Origin: Molanna angustata
Lineage: Eukaryota > Arthropoda > Insecta > Trichoptera > Molannidae
Reading direction: 5' to 3'
DNA: 64,000 nucleotides
NCBI GenBank assembly: GCA_963576475.1
Contig: OY754965.1
Location: forward strand, 1,557,501-1,621,500
Positions 48,991 to 60,900 of this stretch are shown piece after piece (the first letter of the stretch is position 1; each line of letters begins with the position of its first letter). The notes beneath the pieces were generated by a model. It was not told the origin of the DNA, did no database searches, and worked only from the letters and a program-made list of their open reading frames with translations. Made by a program: the position numbers and the translations under genes.

Positions 48991-51900
48991 CTTTTGTGTG
49001 GCTATTCTCAAATTCTACCTCAGCTTATATATATATATCACAAATTTTTAATAAGTCTGAAAGTAATATTATATTCTTGTCACAATGACATATTAATCCT
49101 TCCTTAATTAAAAGAAAATATGTCCATAAAATATCTATTTATATTTTTAGTGACATGACGTCACAGAATCAGAAAATTTAACAAGGTGATTTATCAAAAA
49201 AAAAATAGGAAATGTAAGATGAGGAAGAATATTATTTTAAGAATGAAATAAATGCCTTTAGGTGGTCTGAGCACAAAGAAAGAATCAAAGATAATTATAG
49301 GTGAAAGAGATGGAGATTGTGAAAGAAGAAACGCTATGGTACAGTTAGTTAGCTGTTTGGTTTCTGTGCGGGCATCCTGAGTTCGATCCCCAGCAGAGGA
49401 GAAATTTATTTAAATTTATTTCTCACGCAAATATTGAATGTTTGGAAAATTGTAAGAAATTGCCATATGGCAATAAACTTGCCAATTTTGCAGGGTGCAA
49501 GGAAGTGTTTATTAATTATTATTAAGGACAATATACAAATCTTTATATAAAATTTTATATATAAATAAAAATATACAACAACTTTGTATAAAACATAGGT
49601 TTAAGTAGTTTAGGTCGAACATTTTCCAAGCTGACCGCTTCCTCTGGAATATCTTATTCAAAGCAAAATTGTATGAATCATACCATTATAGCATATTTTA
49701 TTTAATTTTACATTGGTTTACGAAAAACCAACAGATACTATGTCAAATATTTATTTAACATGTTTCAAATAACAAATTGTAAGTGGTATTTTAGAAATCG
49801 TTTCACAAATTCAGACTAATAATAAAGTTAAAACCATATGATGTATAAAAACTGAGATATATAGGTGGACATTTTTAATGTTTGCACAATGTAAATAACC
49901 AAAATATGTACAGTTATCTGGAACGATTTCAGCATGGTGCATGGGGTGTGCAGAGCGTAATTTTGTGTTTTTGTGCTTGGTTGATATGTGTGCAAATCGC
50001 CCCTCCACGACGAAAATTCTCAAGTTATATCTACTTAATAAAAGTAACTACAGTTTTTAATAATTTGACTCGTCCATATCATGCGAAATTTCTAAGTCTT
50101 CTCATCCCGGACTTTTGGACCAGTGTAGTTTGCCAAGAAGAGAGGTGTTCGATTTAGTTTAATGCCTCCTGTAACCTCAAGTGGAGGAACTTAGGCCAGA
50201 GTCAAGTTTAGGGGAATTCTATAATCACTGACAACATAAAGAGGTAGATTTAGTTTAATGCCTCCTGTAACCTCAAGTGGAGGAACTTAGGCCAGAGTCA
50301 AGTTTAGGGGAATTCTATAATCACTGACAACATAAAGAGGTAGATTAAAATATTACTTCTTATTTTTTTACTGTTCTTCTATGACAACATTTTTATTTTT
50401 TTAAGATTGTTGATATATCTATTGAACTATTTCTGAAACATTCACATCATCTTTTTCAACATTAAGGCAAAAATAGTAAAAAAGGACATGTCACTTACGT
50501 AACATGAAGTTGACATGAGATTATGATAAAAAATAAATATTTATTATACTAAGACATTGAATGCTAAATATAAATAATTTCACTGTCAAAAAAATTAAAC
50601 GAATTTCAAAAAAACAATGCATATAAAAAAAAAACAATAAAATTGTGTCACTTAGGAAATATGTGCAATTTTTATGAGAATATAAGTTATTAAAATGAAA
50701 ATGATATTTATAAAAAATGGGAATAAAATGTCTAGAAGAGAATCCTAAATATTATTAAAAGAATGAAAAAGATTTACCTCACTAAAATATTGACAAAAAG
50801 AAAATAAACTTTACACACAAAAATCTTATCAGGTCCTCTTTTTCATGAAATTGTCCTTCATTTATAATTAGTTATCGAATTGTGCATTTGTGGATTATAA
50901 CAAAATTAATTATTATAAGTAAGATAGTTTATTAGCTGGATAAGATAAGATTTGGGAGAGAATCTTTTTGAATGTGGAATATAAGAAAGAGAAGTGTTAT
51001 ATATAATCAGACATTTTCCTCAAGTCACAGTAAACCTTCAGCATACACAAACTATTCTCAAACTCATTTTTATTGACACAGCAGCCCGACTGTGGAACCA
51101 TCTTTCCAATTGTGTTTTTCTCTTCTTATAACCTGAGTCTTTTTAAGATACGAACCAATATTTTCTTGAGCGGATTGCAAACTTTCCCCAACGGTACATA
51201 GTGCGCATCTTATGAAGAATACCATGGTCCCTAATCTTAACATCTGGGGGGCAAGTCTGGTTCGATCGGCGAAATCAAAACCCCAGTGATTACCCATATC
51301 ATGGATATAATTATAGTATGGAGTTCTATGACATCTAAAGATATTGTAGAACTCCATATAATAATTATATCCATGATATGGGTAATCACGGTGGTTTTGA
51401 TTTCGCCGATTGCACCAGACTTGCCCCCCTGGTGTCCCCTACATCAGGGGTTCCCAACCTTTTTGTACTCTAGAGCACATTCTAAATAATAATAAATAAT
51501 AAACAAAAATGTTTCAATATAATAAAATTATTATCCAAATTGCATACACACAGAGAAATGTATTTACAAAACTTAAACAAAGTAAACAAAAAACACAAAT
51601 ACAAGAAGAAAAAAAAATCAAAACTCTAACAAATAAATAAAAATAATTCACATTTTTAATTAATATTTATGAAAAAATTCTGTTTCTGTCGAATAGTGGC
51701 GGGCACATTAAGTGATGTGCCTTTTTACCAATTTGAAAATAAAAAATTCTAATTTAAAGTTTCCCGATCTTGGGGTCACTTTAAAATATTTGATGTTTAA
51801 AAAAAATGAGAAGCACTATTCATATGTCCTTTAAAATCTAATGGGCTCTAAGTGAGTATTAGATGAACATATATGCAAAATTTGAAAATAATTGAATGAG

Positions 51901-54900
51901 TACTTTAGTCTATAATTAATACAGTAAAATAAACACGCCATACATAGCACACACACAGATACATTGTGATGAAACTTTCAGAATATAATCTCAGCATGAT
52001 ACTAGTTGATAATTTGCAATAAAAAAAATAGCATTAAAAATTGCAAAATCATAACTCCCCACTATATCCCCTTGGGTTAGTGAGGAGTAAAAAGGTCCAT
52101 AAAACACTATCAGTGCTTATACTTTAGTATATAAAAAAGTATATTCAGGGTTGGTGAGCTGTTGACATTGAAGATAATTACAGTTGTTGTATATTATTAT
52201 TATTGTTACAAGATGAAAGAGAAGGTGGGAGTGGTCACAGCATCATGGTCACATAGAAAGTTTCAATAAACATCCAACACTAGTTCACTATTTGACTGGC
52301 AGTCAGTCAAGAGTACTTGCATTATTTACACTTCTCTCTGTAATAACTGTAAAAGCCATTCTCTACTAGCACAATGATAATAGGAAATTGATGCAATGCA
52401 TATTAATAGGTTTTTGTACTTGGATGATTGAAAGTTTCAAGTACTTTTATAGCATAATTTATGCATAATGATAATTTAAACGCCATTTATGATACCCACA
52501 TCATTCAAAATGCACTTTTATTTGATTGTCGACTACATGAAACAAAGTAGTTTTTTAAACCTTCAGATATTTATTTTAGAAGTTTATTTTCAAATAAAAA
52601 TAATTAACTTGGTAATCCTTTTACACATTTAAATTAGAAATCTAAGTTAAAATATTTTTTGGGTTTGTAGTAATCTTCAGTAACTAGGTACTTGTTGATA
52701 ACTTATATATATGGTTGGATAATTTATATAGCGCCGTTTTCGTGAAAACTCACCTCAAGGGCGCTTTGTAGCTATTAGTTTTTCATGTTAGTAAAAGCTT
52801 AAAATCTAGGTTATTGATCTTAAATTAAATTAAAAATAGACATAAAAACGATGTATACAATACTTAGTAAATTCTATTTAATTGAATCTAATGCCATGAA
52901 ACATTGAGAAGTGTCACGGAGCAGTTAATTACAGTGTTATTAAGTTGGTTTCATTACATTATATTCAAATTTAGGAGGTGTTATTGTGTGAAATATTAAA
53001 CAGGTGTGTCTTAAGTTGTTTTTTAAACGTGTTTATATCGTCTATTTGTCTGAGTCGGTATGGAAGTTTATTCCATGAGGATGGACCAGCAACAGCGAAC
53101 GCACGATCACCAAAGTGTGATTTGTGCACTCGGTTAACTTCGTTTAGTTTACCGATTGCTGAGCTTTGAGCTGAACGGAGGGATTTCTGTCTGTTGTTTG
53201 AGGTGAGCGGAGTGCACATTTCGGATAGGTATTGCGGGGCCAGACCGTGTATTGCCTTGAATGTTGTTAGGCATATCTTGTACTCTATCCTTTCAGGGCA
53301 CTTGAGCCAGTGAAAGTATCGCAACATTCATTCGTTTCTGGATCTCTTGGTGTAAATGTAATTATGTTATTAAATATATTATATTTAGATGGGTCGGTGG
53401 CAGAGCGGTTAGCGCGCTGGGCTAGTAATCCAGTGGTCGCGAGTTCGAATCCTGCCTCGACCGATTTCGTTCACCTATAGCACAAGCATTTATTTGCTTA
53501 TTTTAGGGAACGTAGGAAGATGTATATGTACTTGTTTAACAAGGACATATTCATTTTTATTAAAAAAAAAAAAAAAATATTTAGATGGGTCGATGGCAGA
53601 GCGGTTAGCGCGCTAGGCTAGTAATCCAGTGGTCACGAGTTTGAATCCTGCCTCGACCGATTTCGTTCACCTATAGCACAAGCATTTATATGCTTATTTT
53701 AGGGAACGTAGGAAGATGTATATATGTCCTTGTATAACAAGGAGATATTAATTTTTTATTAAAATAAAAATATTATATAATCTAAAGGCCTCCATTCACG
53801 ATACTTCCAAATGGCATGCTATCACTCCAAAATGCGCTTGTGAATGTCAAAACCCGCGCAGCCCAATTGGTCTGTCACACCAAAATGGAATTCCAAATGG
53901 CGCGGCGCATCCTGTCGGTACGGCATGCTCGTGAGTGTGAAAACCAGCGGTACATTGCGCCATCTCATTGCGCCGAGCTGTTTGACACTCTCGTAAATGC
54001 AAAAATACAACATTTTCTCTTTGATTTTTTCTTTTTATTTATAATCAAACCGCTATATTGCAGTTTTATAAAACTCATCAGAATTATAACTCATTTTTAC
54101 TTGAAAATTAAAAAAAAAATAGAAATTTTTAATGCAAAACGCCGACCGCTTGCGTATACTAATTTTGATGGTGCGATGGCGCTCCCGTGAGTGTGATGAA
54201 AATTTTACAATGCTCCAAATGGAGTCGGTCCATATGGAGCGACGCCGAATGACACGATCGTGAATGGGCTGCTTTAGATGTTCTTCTATGTAAACTTATG
54301 TTGTCACAATAATGTTATGTAAAAAAATATATATAGGTAACAGGTATATAAAACATGTTATGTTAAAAAAAAATATGCTAGAAAGAAATTTTTTTATATA
54401 TATTTTCTGTTCATTTTTATCAAATTTGTTTTATCTATTTTTTTTTCTTTTTATTGTTTTGTATTTTTTTATTAAATAATTTTCATGACCATACTTGTTT
54501 TGGCTAGCTGTGTATAATGTATAATATATTTAAAAAGGAATATTGTAAGTGACCCGTCTCAGAACAGGTAATCCTAATGACACTGGGAACAAAAAATTTG
54601 TTTGTCAATTATGTAATTTTGAATAATAAAAGTCGTGTTGCCGGCACTGAAACTAGAAACTTCTTTTGGCTACAAAAATGTGGCGGTGGTTCATAAATGC
54701 AACCAATGGAATAAATTAGATTGGTTAGAAATAATTCAAATTTAAAAATCCCCAAAAAACATATCCTGAATATTGGCACTAAATGAACTGATAATGAAAT
54801 ATCAGAAAACGAAGATTGTTTTCATTGTTTACGCTTACACTTGACATACAAATAGGAAATAGTGAATAAATGGATAAATAAGAAATGTTGATTAAAAATA

Positions 54901-57900
54901 AATGAGACAAAACATGTATGTCAAGATAGAAAGTTCTGGTGTTTGGTTCTCTCTGCCTACTCCAAATAGGGAAACTGTGTGATGGTATATGTATATATTA
55001 TAAATCTAACAATGGTTCACTTTGATTATAAAGCACACAATTGATAAAATCTTAATTATATTTGTGCATGTAAACAAGTCATCAAGATGCCTAAAGATTC
55101 TTTATAGAGGTCACTTTAGGTTGAAACCTTTGTTTTGTATAATAAGTGGTTCCTGGACCGGTGTGGTCTGGCCAGAGTATGAACTAGTGTAGTATGAACA
55201 CTGAGAATCAAATTTAAAATGTAGAAATAGAATGATAGATTATTAAGGTCTTTATTGGTAAAATTTATGATCAATGTAGTTTGGCCACATTAAAAAACGA
55301 GTGGGTTGTGGCCAACGCTAAACTCCTCACTAACGAGCATTCTATAAAGTATTCAAATTTTGTATAGAAAATTTTCAGCATTTTCATGAAATGAGTGTTA
55401 AATCATTTTTTATTTAAATATTTTATTATGAAAACTTGATAACTCTTCAATGCCATTTTATGAAAGTGATGTGCCTTTTAACGAATTTGAAAATAAAAAT
55501 TTCAAATTTTAATTTTCCTGAGCTTGGGGTCACTTTGAAATATTTGACAGTTAAAAAAATTGAGAAGCACTATTCATATATCGTTCAAAATCTAATGGGA
55601 TCTAATCGAGTATTAGATATACATATTTGCAAAATTTGAATAGAATCAAATAAAATAAACACGCCGTACATAGAACACACACACAGATACATTGTGATGA
55701 AACTTTCAGAATACAATCTCAGCATGATACTAGTTGATAATCTGCAAAAAAAAATAGCCTTAAAAATTGCGAAATCATAACTCCCCATTATATCCCCTTG
55801 GGTTAGTGAGGAGTAAAAATTAATTAAATAAAGTAGGTACATAATCACAAAAATATAATTTTGTTAGATAATAATTTAATGCAGGTATTTTTTTGGTATC
55901 CCAGTTGTCAAAACATATGCCGAAAATCTTATAATCATTTGTTAATGTTGAAATAATCTACATCAATTGTTTCAATCACAAATGAGTTATTACATACAAC
56001 CAATTTCAAAGTGACTGCTTCTTGGTCAGAATGGATGACTAACAATTCGTGGATGAATCAAAGTAATGGTGATTTTTAAAATAACTCGTGTGTGGTTGAA
56101 ACATAGCGTTTTCTTCTTAATGGTTACAATCCTAGGACTGGTACTCACCAAACACTCCGTCTCTTCACATATCTCTGTTGTCCGCCAGCCTCTTCATCTC
56201 TTGGTAGCTGCTACAGCGCACATCATTCGTCACCTGGTCCATATAAATGACTCTGGGGTGACTTTCTTGATTTTGCCTTCCGTCATTCCTTCAGCGATGT
56301 AACAAGTAGACCTGGATGCCTGATGTTATGGTCTATCCATTTGGATCGTTGTTGGGCAACTCTCTTTCAGGAGTGGTCTCATTTCTCAGACTCCGTATAA
56401 CCACGTTGTTTGGAATGTGGCCTGACCAATGGATCAAAATGATATTTTAAATACCTCATTTGTGTTTGACACAAAGTGATATTTAAAAAACTCATTTGTG
56501 ATTGAAACAAAGTGATAAGTGATATTAAAATAATACATTCGTGGTTGAAACAAAGTTGTATTTAAAAAACTCATTGTGATTGAAACAAAGTTAAAATAAT
56601 TCATTCGTGGTTGAAACAAAGTGATATTTAAAAAACTCATTGTGATTGAAACAAAGTTAAAATAATTCATTCGTGGTTGAAACAAAGTGATATTTAAAAA
56701 ACTCATTTGTGATTGAAACAAAGTGATATTAAAATAATTCATTCGTGGTTGAAACAAAGTGGTATTTAAAAAACTCATTTGTGATTGAAACAAAGTGATG
56801 CGATATTAAAATAACTCATTCGTGATTGAAAAAAAGTGATAAGTGATATTAAAATAATTCATTCGTGGTTGAAACAAAGTGATATTTAAAAAACTCATTT
56901 GTGATTGAAACAAAGTGATATTAAAATAATTCATTCGTGGTTGAAACAAAGTGGTATTTAAAAAACTCATTTGTGATTGAAACAAAGTGATGCGATATTA
57001 AAATAACTCATTCGTGATTGAAACAAAGTGATGCGATATTAAAATAACTCATTCGTGATTGAAACAAAGTGATAAGTGATATTAAAATAATTCATTCGTG
57101 GTTGAAACAAAGTGATATTTAAAAAACTCATTGTGATTGGACAAAGTTAAAATAATTCATTCGTGGTTGAAACAAAGTGGTATTTAAAAAACTCATTTGT
57201 GATTGAAACAAAGTGATGCGATATTAAAATAACTCATTCGTGGTTGAAACAAAGTGATAAGTGATATTTGTGGTTTGAATAAGTGATATATTATAAATTG
57301 TTTTTTTTGTCAATATTAATGTTGTATAACTCCAATAAACAAATTGATTCTAAATACATATAGATTTTTGTCCTGTAAAAAGGAAATTACATATTATCTA
57401 TTAAAGTTGTTGAAAAATATGTCTCAAAATTCATATTTTGTAAATATTCGTAATAATCACAATACTTTTATTCATCCCACATTCTAAAAAAATATATTCA
57501 ATGCTTGTACTGTGATAGGGAGAAAAAATATGCATTAATAAACATACAAATATAATAAAACGCTTAAACAATATGTTTGGATATGGGTTAATTAGTTATG
57601 TTATGAGTTAATGATCCTACAAACAATAATATAGTAGGTATATTGACCTATGTTGACACTTTGTCCATTTCAGATGGGAATCCCATGCTTCGTCAGGGTG
57701 AAACAGGTGACTGGATTGGAACATTAGTTATGTTATGAGTTAATGATCCTACAAACAATAATATAGTAGGTATATTGACCTATGTTGACACTTTGTCCAT
57801 TTCAGATGGGAATCCCATGCTTCGTCAGGGTGAAACAGGTGACTGGATTGGAACATTAGTTATGTTATGAGTTAATGATCCTACAAACAATAATATAGTA

Positions 57901-60900
57901 GGTATATTGACCTATGTTGACACTTTGTCCATTTCAGATGGGAATCCCATGCTTCGTCAGGGTGAAACAGGTGACTGGATTGGAACATTAGTTATGTTAT
58001 GAGTTAATGATCCTACAAACAATAATATAGTAGGTATATTGACCTATGTTGACACTTTGTCCATTTCAGATGGGAATCCCATGCTTCGTCAGGGTGAAAC
58101 AGGTGACTGGATTGGAACATTAGTTATGTTATGAGTTAATGATCCTACAAACAATAATATAGTAGGTATATTGACCTATGTTGACACTTTGTCCATTTCA
58201 GATGGGAATCCCATGCTTCGTCAGGGTGAAACAGGTGACTGGATTGGAACATTAGTTATGTTATGAGTTAATGATCCTACAAACAATAATATAGTAGGTA
58301 TATTGACCTATGTTGACACTTTGTCCATTTCAGATGGGAATCCCATGCTTCGTCAGGGTGAAACAGGTGACTGGATTGGAACATTAGTTATGTTATGAGT
58401 TAATGATCCTACAAACAATAATATAGTAGGTATATTGACCTATGTTGACACTTTGTCCATTTCAGATGGGAATCCCATGCTTCGTCAGGGTGAAACAGGT
58501 GACTGGATTGGAACATTAGTTATGTTATGAGTTAATGATCCTACAAACAATAATATAGTAGGTATATTGACCTATGTTGACACTTTGTCCATTTCAGATG
58601 GGAATCCCATGCTTCGTCAGGGTGAAACAGGTGACTGGATTGGAACATTTGAGGGTCACAAGGGGGCCGTATGGGGGGTGGCACTCAACAGACCCGCCAC
58701 ACATGCTGCTACTGGTGCAGCCGACTTCACAGGTACCTTTAAATACACCACCTGGTTTAAAAAAAAAAAAAAATATATTTATCCTAAAACATCTTGAAAA
58801 AATCATGTGGGTGCACAGAACACAAATTTTGCTTGCTTGCTTGTTTGGTTTGATCACGTGTGTGTGTAAACCACCCCACTCCACACCGATAAATTTCAAG
58901 ATGTTTGGCGATAACTATACTTGTTTTATTTATTTATTTTATAGCAAAATACAAGTATCGCTTCTCGGATTTAACTAACAGGTACTAAGTCAAATATTTG
59001 CCACATTCTGGAGACTTTCAATATTTACCGTCTCACAGATCCAGACTGGAAACACAATTAAAAACTGTCTCCACAGGGAACCGATCCCAGGATGTTTTTC
59101 TCTGCAATCAGTATAAGATAGCTGCTTTATTAGAAAAAAATGTGTTCTGAAGCAGGTATCTGTACATTTGTTAAGTTATTACAAATAGAAAAAAAACACC
59201 CTGTTGTGATGGTGATGGACCGGACTAAATGACGAAAATCCTTGGAGGAGGACAAAGCCTAAATTATAAATCTAAGTTAAAACAATTTTTGGGTTTGCAG
59301 TAATCTTCAGTAACTACTTGTTGCTAACTTAAAAAGTATCGCAAGATTCATTCTTGGAGGAGGACAAAGCTCACAATGGGCTGTATCGCTAATGTTGAAT
59401 GATTGAAACACCCTGTTACCAATGCACAAATCGTCACTCTTAAATATGTATAGTTATCGAAAAATAACTTGAGCCAACCTTCCGGGTGCGCAGATTGCAA
59501 TCAGTATAAGATAGTTTGTGTCTTTTTGCTTGGTTGATTTATGTGCAAATCGCCCCCCTCCACTGTGAAGTGGCTCAAGAAGTTTGACCAAAACTATAGT
59601 AAGAAACATCCACAAAACAAATTTAGATGTACATGTCCTCTATAGAGATATAATAAATTACTTATAATAATATAGCCTTTTACAATAAAATTTGAAAAAC
59701 ATCCAATCACTGGTCATTAGTTCTTTAGATGCTAGATTTTCATGGTTTCTTAATTTAAAATATAGTTATGCTTTGTTTCTGTTGGAATACAATTAAGTAA
59801 TTCTATATGTTTTATTTCTTTCTAATAAAAATCCAATGTTTACTTCAACAGAAAAAATGTAAAAGAGGTTAATCGTATTAAGATAACGTTTTTATTATAT
59901 TTGTAGCAAAACTGTGGGACGCTGTGTCTGGTGATCTGATACACACATTGGAGCATGTCCACATTGTGAAGAGTGTCAACTTCAGTTCCGATGACAAACT
60001 TCTCGTCACGGCCAGCAACGAGAAACTCATTAGGGTCTTTGATCTCAACCAACCGGACACAGGTACTTTACAAACAAGTCAAGAGAAATACTATTTATTT
60101 CATTCATTCTGCTATTATAGTTTGATGTAGATTTTATCAATAATTTTCTATCAATCCAATCACCATGTTGTCTCTTCTTGGTTCCTTATGCCGAGAATAC
60201 ACAGATCTACATCTATTATTTCATTTGCCATTTTTTTTTATTTTCAAATCTCTGTTGTAGAACATTTGCTTCATAGGTTGTAGGTCTCCTATATTCAAAA
60301 CATGTCCCAGCCATTAAAATCTTGTAATTTTAGTAAATGTAATTAAAAGAGCTGGTTTGATTGTTATATTGATGATGTGTTGCATATATGTTTTTCTTTT
60401 TTAGCAATTCAAAAGTTTTCTGGTCATACAAGTGGAATACGGCACGCCATGTTCTTCCGAAATGACAAAGCAATAGTGTCAGCTGGAGATGATAACACAA
60501 TAAGAGTGTGGGATAGAAATTCTGGAGAGGTACGGGTCACTTAATTTAATTGCACAACTTAATCTCAAATGACAAATATGGGGGGCAAGCATAACCCATA
60601 TTATGAATATAATTATGGAGCTCTATAATATCTTAAGATATTATAGAACTCCATAAGATAATTATATCTGCGATATGGGTTATCATGAGGGTTTTGTTTC
60701 CACTGTTTGACCGGAATTGCCCCCCAGATTATAATGAATTGTCAGCTATGATAAATCTAACCGATATTTGGAAAAAGTGGATCATTCAAGAGTTCTAGTT
60801 AAATCATTTTTTTCACTAAACTTTGTGGAATGGAGAAATCGATGAAACAAATTTGGGGAAAACACGCTTGATATCTAATATATCTCAGATAGACTGAAAC

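Noticed and set aside
53392..53463. Functional tRNA-Thr gene
   Set aside because: A SINE body and poly(A) follow, a decayed twin lies beside it and the acceptor stem has a mismatch.
56434..56793. 119-codon minus-strand ORF of repeated FNxxLFQPRM units
   Set aside because: Explained by the 36-bp minisatellite.
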